The notes: generated from the sequence alone by a model not told the origin. 64,000 nt of DNA from Ooceraea biroi (GCF_003672135.1 NC_039516.1:2339838-2403837), one strand, 5' to 3'; positions 35,901 through 47,066 are shown, counted from the first letter of the stretch. Numbers and translations: made by a program.

Positions 35901-37643
35901 ACAATATTGATAAACCAGTTAACGCGAAATAAAGCATTTTCGAAAGCTTGCGAATTCTCTTTTCGCAATGTAACGACATACGACATTTTAAAGAGTCTCA
36001 TAAAGAGTTGCGTGCAATGCAAGGAAGTAATGTGCATCCTTCTGGAAAGCATGGAGATCGTCAAACCCAAATTGGATACTGAACAGAAAGCTATCTTCAA
36101 AAAGGCGGAGAAAAAATTGGCCAAAGCCATTTTAAAATTGTTACCTGACGAAATGGATGATGTATTCGACATAAGATGTTTGATAGCAGTGTTAAAAGTG
36201 ACAATTTTAACGAAAGAAGTTCCCGACTCTGTGAAAAGATTGACCGAACTAACTCTAAGGAATATGTTTACAGTAAGTATCATAAATAACAGAAAAACAT
36301 GAGAAATTACTGTAGTATTTGTATATAAAATATTGTATTATTTATATAAAATATAAAAATTAATATACAGATTTTATTGAAACTAAATTAGCAATTTTTT
36401 TACAGACAAAAAAAGATTTAGATGACACAAGCGACAATACATTGTTAGAACACAGTGTGCAATTGGCTGTTATTGTTTTACGACATCGTAAAACGTTCGA
36501 AGTTGAAGACGCGATTATTAAAAGCCTGTGGTCAGTCATGCTAAGGCACCCTTGCAAGAACTTACTTGAACTGCTCTTAGAGTCAACTGGACCAAAAGAG
36601 TTCGATGAATTTCTGAAAGTGCTGTACGATAAAACGGTAATACTTTATTAAAATACATTACATGTTGAAGCATTATCGATAATATCTAAATACGTGTAAT
36701 TTTTTTATACAGATAAACAGCTTGTCGCAAACAGATGAAACAACATGGACAAACCTGTTCGTTATTTGGAGCGGTATAATGAAAGTAAACATGAACTTCA
36801 AACGTAACAAAATACGTTTGGTCGCGGTTAACAGTCTTCTCGAAGCCGCAGAATTACTGGATATTCCCGACAAATGTTGGCGAAACTTGTTGCACTTGTC
36901 GCACGACATAATTGGCGCTAAACACTTGGTTATTCCCAACAGTATGATTGATCTGATTATAATAATTGGCCTAAAGTCTCTCGACAACGTGAAGATATCG
37001 TCGTGCGAGAACGTGCTGGCTATATGTAGAACGTTGATAAACGTCAGAACGAACTTGATAACGGACAAGCTGCCCATTTTACTGTTGCTGTATAGAGCTG
37101 CAGTAAATACTATTGTTCACGCGTCGAAAAGCGTGGTCGATAAATTCGAGGAGCATCGATTCACAAATCTCGCATTCGATATCGAGAAGTAAGTTTGAAC
37201 AGTTTGGCTTCGAAAGAGATCTGTAAATCCAACATTATCAGAGATGCGTAATAAGTTCTACCGTTTGATCTAACGTAACAATTAATTAATTGTTTTTGAA
37301 CAGGGTTACGAGTTTACTGATAAAATTGAAGAAAGATATGACTCGACTAAGTGTCTATCTGATTGCTGATTTGTTGCAGTTGATTGTTGAAGGCACTGCA
37401 CCGTCCTACATCAAGGTACTGTCTTTTTCGTTTAAACACGAGCGTCTTGCATTATTCTTGTACTAACATTTCTCATTTTATTTGCAGACGGCTTTACAGA
37501 ATGCTCTGTGCCAGTTAATTAGTATTTGTGATCAGCACGGAATTGCCTTCCTGTCTCGCGCGTTACCGACATCGTTACAAGAAGTTTTCAAAGTACAACT
37601 GGACATGTTTAACAAATTTTATAAATATTCTGGCAAGATTTGA
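32906..37643 (+). CDS. URB2: URB2 ribosome biogenesis protein homologue (Urb2/Npa2 family)
   Basis: A nucleolar helical-repeat protein that acts early in 60S ribosomal subunit assembly, with URB1 in the pre-60S Npa1 complex. Coding exons are 32906-32921, 33050-34447, 34535-34899, 35016-35363, 35469-35727, 35854-36272, 36406-36636, 36713-37188, 37304-37415 and 37488-37643, about 1259 residues. The true start lies in a tiny first exon encoding MALSR plus one base. Joining it to exon 2 gives MALSREFLKRLNSEEYPLPK, which lines up with the N terminus of human URB2, including KEDLLLEWFCQ against KEQVLLDWARQ. The family's conserved C-terminal domain is clear: SVYLIADLLQLIVEG, ALCQLISICDQHGIAFLSRA and EVFKVQLDMFNKFYKYSGK. 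The middle is alpha-helical and poorly conserved. The large second exon could be mistaken for a gene starting at 33064, but that codon is TTG. Confidence 0.92.
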
Positions 37644-38119
37644 ATTTCCACCGATTGTTCAAGAAGTCTATTCGACTATCCTGAGAAATAAAATTAACAG
37701 GATATATAAAATAGGAACGAATAAATTGTATAATGACTTATAGCTTGTATAAATATAATTGTACAATATTTATAAGCGTTTACAAATTCGAGATGTATTT
37801 TTGTATAAATAATAGAGCAAGATGTTTTAAAGTTATAAATTGCATTAATAAGGCGTGATTATATAGGTTATACAGATGATCACTGGCGATATTTTTCTAT
37901 TTGTAATATGATTATGTAACAAGAGTAATATTAGTTTTGTTATTCACGCATGAATAACAAAACTGTTACTTCAGTTTGCGAATTGAATAACAAAAAAATA
38001 ATACTTCAGTTTGCGAAGTATTCTTATCCTTTATGCGTAAATGACTGCACAGCATTTCGAGAGCATACAATCTTAAAACGTGATTCAAGATTGGGTCTAT
38101 GTGGTAGATAGGAAGGAAC
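37644..38119. other. Interval between URB2 and the small-ORF locus, with hairpins
   Basis: Holds the URB2 3' end (AATAAA at about 37686 and 37719) and the likely promoter of the next gene. Between 37933 and 38026 there is a dense set of inverted and direct repeats. Confidence 0.5.
37933..38026. repeat. Cluster of hairpins and direct repeats
   Basis: AGTTTTGTTATTCA (37933-37946) is mirrored exactly by TGAATAACAAAACT (37951-37964). The block ACTTCAGTTTGCGAA then occurs twice, near 37968 and 38002, and the second copy sits in a palindrome, AATACTTC...GAAGTATT. The motif GAATAACAAA also recurs. It may be the 3' end of the URB2 transcript or part of a promoter. Confidence 0.6.
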
Positions 38120-38672
38120 ATGAAGGTTAGAATTCCGCGTGGAATCAGCAGAGATCAAATCTTCGTTACTATTATCATAGGTGCAGTCTCCGGTAGTTAC
38201 ATCTGGAACAAAACGTGGCAGCAACACGTGAGGGAAGAACGTGAGAAAGAAGAAATCTCTAATGAGGTAAACCGTTTTCTGTAACAGCGACGTTGACATA
38301 ACCTAAACACAGCCAGTTCATTATCCCGTGATTTATGTAACAGAATACTTCGTTACATCTAACAATTCATGATTATACCTAGAGACGTTTATATATTACT
38401 CTAATTAATATCTTAAAAAATGGAATTTACACGTATACAAATTGATGTGCATAGCAAGAGCAACGAATGAGATAAATTAATTAAAAGAATAAAGATACAT
38501 TGATTAAACTCCATTTTTTCTCATTTCTCTTCCGTTTCAATTGTTCAGCAGTTTAGCTTTCGATGAATTACTTTGTCTTCACCTCGGGATGCGTTCAATT
38601 ACGAGCAAAGTTTATTGTGAAATACTCTTTCAATTTTACATTTTATAGTCCATCAGTCAATCAGAGAATTAA
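38120..38672 (+). CDS. Upstream small ORF of a putative bicistronic transcript (PIGBOS1-like single-pass membrane protein)
   Basis: The ATG at 38120 has A at -3. The frame runs through 38266 and, after removal of the intron 38267-38648, stops at 38672, giving 56 residues; unspliced it would stop at 38284 with 54 residues. It reads a basic start (MKVRIPRGISRDQ), one membrane span (IFVTIIIGAVSGSYIW) and a highly charged tail (QQHVREEREKEE). Basic start, single span and charged tail resemble mitochondrial small proteins; length and layout are closest to PIGBOS1 (human 54 residues, GGVYIF in the span). That resemblance is weak and from memory. The downstream ORF starts inside it at 38262 in another frame. 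Confidence 0.6.
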
Positions 38673-38962
38673 GAGGGTGCTCCTTGAAAAATTTGGCGCA
38701 GTGGGACTTCTAATTGTCGGAGCATCTCTTATTTACGTAACTTACACGTAAGTATCATCTTGTTCCATACTCGTGGAATATTGCATAATTAACAACAAAC
38801 CGAACGTGGGAAACACGATTCAAATTGTACTTTTATTTTCACAGGGGTTTTATTAGGCCTGTGTACCGTCGGTACAACAGCATGAAAGCGGAAGAAATTG
38901 CAAATATCATCTATGAACAACGCAAGAAAAAAGTTCTACAACAGCAAGAAGATAAAACATAA
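38262..38962 (+). CDS. Downstream small ORF of the putative bicistronic transcript (73-residue single-pass membrane protein)
   Basis: Exon 1 contributes only ATG-AG (38262-38266) before a GTAAAC donor. Exons 38649-38747 and 38845-38962 complete a 73-residue protein with frame kept at both junctions. It begins MSPSVNQRIKRVLLEKFG, has one membrane span (AVGLLIVGASLIYVTYTGF) and a basic tail (RPVYRRYNSMKAEEI, EQRKKKVLQQQEDK). The strong acceptor at 38648 (pyrimidine tract then TATAG) has a T before CCA, which needs a donor in phase 2, and ATGAG|GTAAAC supplies it. AATAAA follows at about 39029. I do not recognise the family; the shape fits small mitochondrial inner-membrane proteins, and SMIM20 is a weak alternative. 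A start at 38563 by read-through is possible but ignores the splice site. Confidence 0.65.
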
Positions 38963-39132
38963 GAAACTAGGGTTTCCAAGGCAGTTGTTATTTTATGTGC
39001 ATAATACTTTATCTTCATTTTTATTTAAATAAAGAGGAAACATGTAAATAGCATGATACAATATTCTCTATCATTCCTGCAGGATTGTTACATAATCCAG
39101 CGGAGAAGTGATGCCACTGCCTGCTTAATGGC

Positions 39133-39596
39133 CTATTGTTCGAACTTGCTACCATAGATTGGCACATGCCGTAACACGTACTTCCAGTCAGTGAAATATA
39201 ATACCGCTAGCGTTGCGGCAGCTCCGTAGGTCATTGCACTTGGCATCCTAAAGCAAAGAATGACAAGAATGACTTTAAACACAGAAGACATTTATTGTGT
39301 GGTGGATTGTAGACCCAGTTTCATTGAAGCGTAATGAGATATAGTCTCAGTCTTTGATAGAAAGTGGAGAGAGACAGAGGACCGTGAGGTAAAGTGCAAT
39401 TAAAATGAATAAGTTTATTCTAGCTGTGTTATGATGTTTCATTATTATTACATCATTATTATGCATTCTTGAGTCTGAAGAATGTTGACGATGGATTATC
39501 AGATTTCACTGACGTGATTAAATGATAGATTCTAACGGTAATATGAATGACTTACCATTTCGAAGCTAATACAAAGTGTCTTTTAGTTAACTGCAT
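39133..39596 (-). CDS. UQCR11: Cytochrome b-c1 complex subunit 10 (UQCR11/QCR10)
   Basis: A small accessory subunit of mitochondrial respiratory complex III. Coding exons on minus are 39596-39556 and 39247-39133, giving 51 residues (human 56). The N terminus is MQLTKRHFVLASKW. The body is MPSAMTYGAAATLAVLYFTD and the end WKYVLRHVPIYGSKFEQ. The pattern of a single membrane span, then TDW, then VP-GKF at the C terminus, matches the human subunit (TDWRLILDWVPYINGKF). The donor GTAAGT and acceptor CTTTAG are good, and TG|G forms Trp across the junction. It is too short to be found by a length-filtered ORF scan. It lies tail-to-tail with the small-ORF locus and head-to-head with DHX37. Confidence 0.88.
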
Positions 39597-40054
39597 ATTT
39601 TTCGATTGTTAAATTTTTCGACTAATTACGAGTAAAAAGGTCGAGAAAGAGACAGATTTTCCACAAACAGTGCTGCCAATGCAATTTGGCATCTAGAGAA
39701 TTTGACATATATTACAGTGGTATGCATAGTTCATTCCGTTCATGTAACTAGATAATCAGTTTACGTTTTATCAGATCAGCTACGTGATTGGCGAACACAA
39801 TCTTAGGATTACATTGAAAACAATCTTAATATCATCGAGGTTATGATATCACGTGCATATTATTTTTGAGGAATAAGGATTATTTATATTGTTTGTTCGG
39901 CAACAGTTATTTGCAGTGTCTATCTACTAAGCGATCTTGTATTGTGTGGAATTGTCTCCACATCGGACAGTGAGTTAGTACGATTCAATGTTCAATCAGA
40001 ACTTTTACTCACGTTTACTCTCAAATAATCCACGTGCGTCAGTTCTGTATAATA
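39597..40054. promoter_or_regulatory. Bidirectional promoter interval UQCR11 / DHX37
   Basis: 458 bp separate the two divergent start codons, so both promoters and 5' UTRs must lie here. I see no TATA-like element placed convincingly for either gene. Confidence 0.5.
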
Positions 40055-43000
40055 ATGGGGAAGAAAAGAGGATACAACTGGGAAGCAAGAGCAGGTGGAA
40101 ATGTACAAATAAATGATTCCACTACTAACGAGGTAAATTTTCTTATAATTATAATTTTCTTTTAAAAAAATATTCGATGAGCATGTGCAGAATACCTACT
40201 CTCTCAGCAATTTCAATAAAATTTTGTATGTGTACATTTTGCAGTGTAAAGTGAGATTGTAACACACAATGAGAATTGCTGCTGGATATTACATTATTCT
40301 CATGATTATTAAATATTGACGACTTATTAAAATATTTCAGATTCAGGTAGATATCAAGCATCGAGTTGATCATTACGACGACTGTAATACGTTTGTATTG
40401 CCTTCCAAGAAGAGAAATACAAAGAAAGTAGATCATAGGGTCACAAAGACCCCATTATTGTCAAAAAAACGTAGGAAAGAGTTGGAAAAGGTGATAGAAA
40501 AGAAGAAGAAGAAATTACAGGTATATATAATTTTATTGTACAATTTTATTCTACAAAATTATTAATATCAAGTTTTCATAGCATAATGTCTTTTTTATGA
40601 TAGAGAGCTGCATTGTTAGAAAGGCTAGCAAAACACAACGCACAACGAGCAAGTTCTTCGGAACAACAACACTATGTAAGCGTAATCGATTACCAAAACA
40701 AAGGTCGAAAGCGATTTTTACGAGAATTAAAGAAATCAGAAATAAAGCATGAAGCTATCAAAGAAGAAAAGAATTGTGTCGAGACTGTGCCAGAAATACA
40801 GGAAGATCCTTCGGAACAACAACATGAATCAACCACAAATATGTATGAATCAGAAATGCAGCATGAAGCTGATGGGATAGAAGAGAATTGTGACGAGACT
40901 GTGAGACCTGCAAAAAAGCGATGCAGGAGAAAGCCTAAATGGATGCGAGAGCCAAAAAAACCGGACCTATCCGCTGTGTACCGTCAAATGCTGGCAGAAG
41001 GAATAGCCCCTGAAAATATCATTGGATTCGAAGTGAGTACAAAGCAATTGCAACAAAAATCGCATAAAATCGTGATAACACAATAGATGAATATTGTTTT
41101 TAGAATTACAGTGATACTAGCGATGATGATGTTCCTGATAGTACTGTCGCCCCAAAGATTACTCCCCAGCAAAGTAATAAGACTAATGAAGGCCTGAATA
41201 AAACTGTGGAAAGCCAAGATGTACAGATTGTCGCCGAACCGCAAAAGCCAGTTGAAATAGTGCCACAGGCTACTAAAGTTGCCACACCTGCTGTCTTCGT
41301 GCCGGTGAACAGGAAGCCAGACATAGAAAAAGAGAGATTAAAACTTCCTATTTGTGCAGAAGAGCAGCATATCATGGAAACAATTAATGATAATCCAGTA
41401 GTTATTATAACTGGAGAGACAGGAAGTGGTGAGTAAAAAAGTGAAATAAAATTCATGCAATACACAATCAAATGTTACTTCTTGAAATATATCTCTTATT
41501 TAATTATCCAAATCTGTAGGAAAGACAACGCAAGTGCCTCAGTTTTTATACGAAGCTGGGTATGCTCGAGAGAGAACGATCGGTATAACCGAACCGAGGA
41601 GAGTAGCAGCGATGTCGATGAGCAAGCGCGTAGCGGAAGAAATGAACCTCACTCAGGACGAGGTTTCATACTTAATACGTTTTGAAGGAAATGTTACCGA
41701 CAAAACAAAGATAAAATTCATGACTGACGGAGTTCTGTTGCAAGAAATTAAGACTGTAGGTAGCTACGCATCTTTAATAATTTGATGACGCAAGAGATTC
41801 ATGATTTCTTTGCTTGTTTACAGGACGTTCTGCTCAAAAAATATTCGGCAATCATAGTAGATGAAGCACATGAATGCAGTGTGCATACGGATATGTTGAT
41901 AGGCTTTCTATCAAGAATCGTTCTGCAACGTAAGAAACGTAATGATCCGTTAAAGGTGATTATCATGTCGGCCACATTGCGCATAGAGCAGTACATACAG
42001 AATCAGAAACTGTTTCCCGTGAAGCCGCCTCTTATTACGATCGAGGGACGGCAGTTTCCGGTAAAGACATCTTTCAATCGGCAAACGAAGAAAGATTATG
42101 TGGATGAGGCATTTTACAGAGCGGTAAAGATTCATAAGGAAGAATCGGAAGGCGGTATATTAATATTTTTAACAGGTAATATCGAACTCCTGTTCATTAT
42201 TCTATATATTCTACACTATTGTTATCAGTATGCAATATTTATGCAATATTTCGTTTTCTGATTTCCAGGCCAGCAAGAGATACATCGACTCGTGAATCGA
42301 TTGCGGAAAGCATTTCCTTTAAAGAAGTATAACAAGATTCAAACTAATTTGGCACATCCAGAGAAAAATAAAACGCTTACAAAAGAAACAACGAATGAGG
42401 AATCCAGTGAGGAAGATAATTCTGAGGATGAATTTGAAAGGCAAGCCATGGAAGCATTACATCGTAACAAGCGGAGACGGAGGCAACATGTTCTTCCGAC
42501 CATTAATTTGGATGAGTATGTACATTCTCGTTCAATCTGTCAATATAGTTTTGAACCATACATAAGAAACATCTATGTGTAGCTATTCGGCGATTTCCCA
42601 TGATAACAAGCATGAGGATTCAGCGCAAGACACCGACGAATTCGAAGACATGGATGGTGAACAAGTTATGGATTTCATAGGACTAGGAAGTGCCGAACCA
42701 ATGTGGGTATTGCCGCTTTACTCGCTGTTGGACAGTCGTGAGCAAGCGAAAGTAAGTACGCAATGCGCAAAAATATTGCGAATACAATGAATCTTACAAT
42801 ATATGATTGCAGATATTCGAGTCCCCGCCGGAAGGGTGTCGTTTGTGTGTCGTCGCGACGAATATCGCAGAAACGTCTTTAACGATACCCAAAGTCCGGT
42901 ACGTGATAGACAGCGGTTATTGTAAAGTGAAACGTTACGACAAAGTGACGGGCGTTAGCACATTCGATATTTCCTATATAAGTAAAGCAGCAGCCGAACA

Positions 43001-45696
43001 ACGTGCTGGCAGAGCCGGTAGGACTACGCCCGGTTGTTGCTACAGGTACTTGACACTGCAAGCATGGTTTTTCTACATATGAGACAGAAAAGAGAACTTT
43101 AATATAGCAAAATAGAAATTCCGCAGTTTGCCAACTTATTCCACTCCTGTTCAAATATCTTTTCTTAGAATTTTAAAGTAACATAAATTTAAATGGATCT
43201 CTTATAAATTGTGAAACTTTCACTTTTTAATATCTCTTTCTTCCAGACTCTACTCAGCGGCAGTGTTTCACAATGAGTTTAAGGAGTATGATCAACCGGA
43301 GATTCAGAGGAGGCCGTTGGACGACTTGGTACTGGAGCTAAAGGCGATGAATTTAGATTATATTATGCATTTCCCGTTTCCTACACAGCCGGATATCGAG
43401 CAGTTGAAGGCTGCTATGGACCGACTCACGATACTCGGAGCGTTAGAGCCACCAAAGAAAAAGGAAGGTAATCGAACATTGTGTCCTAAGCATTCCTGCA
43501 AACGAATTTCGGCAAAGTAGTAATAGTACAGGATCGAAGCATGTTGTACAAAGCACAATTGTTCATTCTCTCATATTTAAATAATGAATTCTTCAATTAT
43601 ACCAACATAGAATTATTGTTTTGTTGTTTAGAAATATACCGCACACAAATAACTCCACTGGGTCGGCAGATGGCCTCTTTTCCAGTAGCGCCGCGATATG
43701 GTAAAATGTTGGTATTGTCAAGGAGAAAACACTTGGTTAAATATATCATATGTGTAGTCGCGGGTCTTTCCGTTCCGCAGCTGTTTGAGGCGTTCGGGGA
43801 ATGTAAGAATAAATGGCTGCAATCACATTATCAATGGGCCGGCGAAGGACACAGTTTTCTTATGGGTATGTAATTATCTCGTTTCCGTTTCACGAATGTG
43901 AAAAGTAAACGGCGCGTCTTTCTTCCGCAGGCGATTTGATGGTTCTACTAAAGGCCATTATGGGTGCCGAACACGTGGGACCTGTTAAGAATAAATTGGA
44001 AGCTTTCTGCAAGGAACATGGCTTGCGACATAAAGCATTGGTGGAGGCCAGGAAGCTGCGACGCCAGCTGATCGATGAAATTAATTCGAGTGTGCCAAAC
44101 TCGAACCTGACGATTGATCCCGAGTACGTATCGCATGCATATGTTTTTCATAGAATGAATTCAACCAACTGTTTTATCAACGTACTGAAGATGAGACCTC
44201 AGGTGTCGATACTAGAGTCTTCCCAGTTTTTCGATGCACAGAGAGTGCAGTATAGAATACTAAGATTCTTGTGATCAGCTAGACGTAAGAATCCGATTGC
44301 TTATGGTTACAAGTTCAATTAGACCACAGCCGCAATTTGTGTGTTACGCACACGTACACACACATTATATATTATATATAAGATATCTCCATGTAACATG
44401 AGGATTTTTACAGAATGCAGCCGCCAAGTGATGAAGAAGCGAAATTCCTCCGCAAGGTAATTCTCGCTGGTATGGCAGATCAAGTCGCCAAGAAAATTTC
44501 GCCCGATGAGATGCCGGAAGGTCAAAAGAAGACCTGGAAACATGCGTACAGGTACGATGTCGCTTCATCTCCTCATAATATTTTATTATTTATTAAGAAC
44601 GATTTCTAATCTGTGCTGTCTTTCAGGACACCGGAAATGGAGGAACCAGTATTTATGCATTCCTCTTGCGTTCTACGACAGACTGATCCGGAATGGGTGG
44701 TTTACCAGGAGGTGTACGAGGTGGATAAGAAGATGTACATGCGAGGTGTCACGGCGATAGAGCCTGAATGGTTACCAAGATTTGCGCCAACCTTGTGCAA
44801 TATGGACGATCCTTCAAATGACGAGCCGCCAATGTATTTTTGTTTGCTATGATTATGTTATTTTATTTAATATTATTCTCTAACTTCTCTTTTACCATCT
44901 TCTGGATTATTCTGGATATATTATAATTATTGCATCGCATAAGATGTATTAACTATCATATTTAAATTTTATTGGAATTACGTCCCTCTGACGTAACTTT
45001 TACAATTATCTCTATTTTGTAATGTTAGTTTCATAAAAACTACTTTCCCTTACAATATAAATCAGACTTCTCTATGTATATGTGTCTCATTCGTAGATAT
45101 TATCCTTCAACCGGAAAGGTCATGTGCCGTGTATCTGGCACATTTGGAAAGGCTGCATGGAAACTGCCAATGGTATATATAGAGTATCCACCATCATCGA
45201 ATGCCGTCAAGTGGTTTGCTTGTTTCTTCTTGGAGGGTGAGGTGTGTCCCAAACTGAAACGATTTGCACCATTATTGTTGAGTCAACCACGCAGCATGAC
45301 CAAGTCATGGGCCAAGTAAGTATTGTTACATCCGCTTTTGTTGACTTTAATCTTATTCGATAGATTTGATTATTTCTGTGATTTTTCCAGGTTTATACCA
45401 CGCACTCAGGCGATATTGCAACCGCTAACAAACCATACGATCTTGTGCAAGGATAAGGTACGAGAGATGTGGGATTCAGATAAGAGATGTAAGTTTATTT
45501 CTATTTCTGCAGTAATATATTTCTTTTTTATAATATAACAGGTTAGTACTACATATGTATAATTAAATTTGGCAAAAAATGTATTTGCTACTAAATTGCG
45601 GAACTTATGAAATTTTCAGTTTTACTATCGCAATACCAGATGTGGCTGCCTTCATCCGTGCACGCTGAAGTAGCACGTTTGTGGCCACCATTATAA
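40055..45696 (+). CDS. DHX37: DEAH-box ATP-dependent RNA helicase DHX37 (Dhr1/Ecm16; Drosophila kurz homologue)
   Basis: A nucleolar helicase that removes U3 snoRNA from the small-subunit processome during 18S rRNA maturation. Coding exons are 40055-40132, 40341-40520, 40604-41032, 41104-41428, 41520-41755, 41824-42175, 42269-42515, 42583-42751, 42813-43045, 43247-43467, 43632-43865, 43931-44123, 44414-44551, 44627-44833, 45097-45315, 45391-45488 and 45620-45696, about 1211 residues. A charged N-terminal region (KKRRKELEKVIEKKKKKL) precedes the helicase core. Motif I GETGSGKTTQ is split by the intron after exon 4. Then come TEPRRVAA (Ia), DEAH (II, near residue 430), SAT (III), ATNIAETSLTIP (V) and QRAGRAGRT (VI). 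Winged-helix and ratchet regions follow, then the OB-fold end. The acidic insert in the RecA2 domain is family-typical. The C terminus ends MWLPSSVHAEVARLWPPL, as in other DHX37. All junctions keep frame. Confidence 0.97.
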
Positions 45697-46305
45697 AAAA
45701 TTTTGTTTTTCTAAAAATTATTATAAATTTATATAAATATAAAAATATTTTGTAAAAATATTTCTAGTCTGCATTAATTTTGTGTGTACGTGTGTTAATT
45801 ATGTATTGACAATGAATTATAGAATCATATATTGATAATGTAAGATGAAATACAAAACTTGAAACAACGATAAAAATTTGTGTTCGATGACTGTGCCGTA
45901 AATATTGCATAAATTTATAATAAAATATGTTCAAAATGCATGCCTTGCATTTCTATGCATTTTTATTTGCTCTGCGGATTTTTCTGTATATAGTATTTCC
46001 GATAATAGTTGCTTCGAGGATAATTATACAACATAATAGTATATCTTTTAATGAATAATTATATCACTGTGATGTAATAGAGATTTCATTTTTGAACAAA
46101 TGTTTGCAAATGCTTTTTATATAAGGATGAATCCAATTAAGCAATGCGGAAAGAAGTCTATTCGAAGTTTTCTAAGACTGTTTAATGCTATTTCATTACG
46201 ACAAACTTTTTCCTCTACCTTTCCCGATTACTTCTGTGAAAGTATTTTCTGATAAAAGATTAAATATACTTATCAGAGTTACACATGGAGCATATATAAT
46301 ATATA
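45697..46305. other. DHX37 3' UTR and flank
   Basis: AT-rich sequence after the DHX37 stop, with AATAAA at about 45919-45924. No other gene is supported up to the transposon at 46306. Confidence 0.55.
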
Positions 46306-47066
46306 CAGGGTGTCCCGGGTTTTAACCGACAAACTGCGGGAGTATATTCTACTAGTGGAAATAAGAAAAAATTCTTATATCGAGTTTGCTTAGAAATGCT
46401 TTATTACAAAGTTATAAACCAATATTGAAAAGAAATATGAGATAAGTAACAACGGATTTTTTCACAAAAATAAAAATTATGTACGCAATGATTTAGTGAC
46501 GCATTTCAAAATGTTGTCCTTGCACATCGATACAAGCTAGACATCGACGTAGTACAAAATTTGTTACAGTACGACATTCCTGAAAATTTTGTTGCATCTC
46601 AGTAACTGAATTAGTAATTCGTTGCTTTAAATCTATCTGGTACTCTCCTGTTAGGAAATCTACGTTGATACTCTCGTACGGCAGCTCGTGCATTTCCGTC
46701 ACAGAATCCGTACACGAAATGAATATCAGTGTATTCCTCATTTGAAAACACTTTTGTCATTCTGATAGTAATTGCTAGTTGACACGACGATTGAAATCTA
46801 ACAGCTACTGTTGTGAAAGTAACAATCATACTGAATCGTTTCAACATAGTGAACATGAATACATGTGAATACACATAACATAAACATCTTCGACCTTCCA
46901 AATTCTACACTATGTTCCGTTGTTACTTATCTCATATTTCTTTTCAATATTGGTTTATAACTTTGTAATAAAGCATTTCTAAGCAAACTCGATATAAGAA
47001 TTTTTTCTTATTTCCACTAGTAGAATATGCTCCCGCAGTTTGTCGGTTAAAACCCGGGACACCCTG
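46306..47066 (-). mobile_element. Internally deleted TA-flanked transposon with transposase remnants
   Basis: The element begins CAGGGTGTCCCGGGTTTTAA and ends with the reverse complement. TA flanks both ends (46304-46305 and 47067-47068). The inverted repeats are about 150 nt (46306-46455 and 46916-47066) and almost identical; I saw one mismatch (AGTATATT against AGCATATT). On minus from 46760, MTKVFSNEEYTDIHFVYGFC and then FPNRRVPDRF is an N-terminal helix-turn-helix (DUF4817-type) region. A second frame, ending at 46493, encodes a transposase-like tail (FVLRRCLACIDVQGQHFE). The two pieces are joined out of frame with the DDE catalytic core missing. It therefore needs a transposase from elsewhere. 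The nearly identical ends suggest a recent insertion. Confidence 0.9.

Noticed and set aside
38563..38751. Start of the second small ORF at the ATG at 38563
   Set aside because: This would read through a strong splice acceptor at 38648 and add a non-conserved-looking N terminus. The spliced start at 38262 is simpler.
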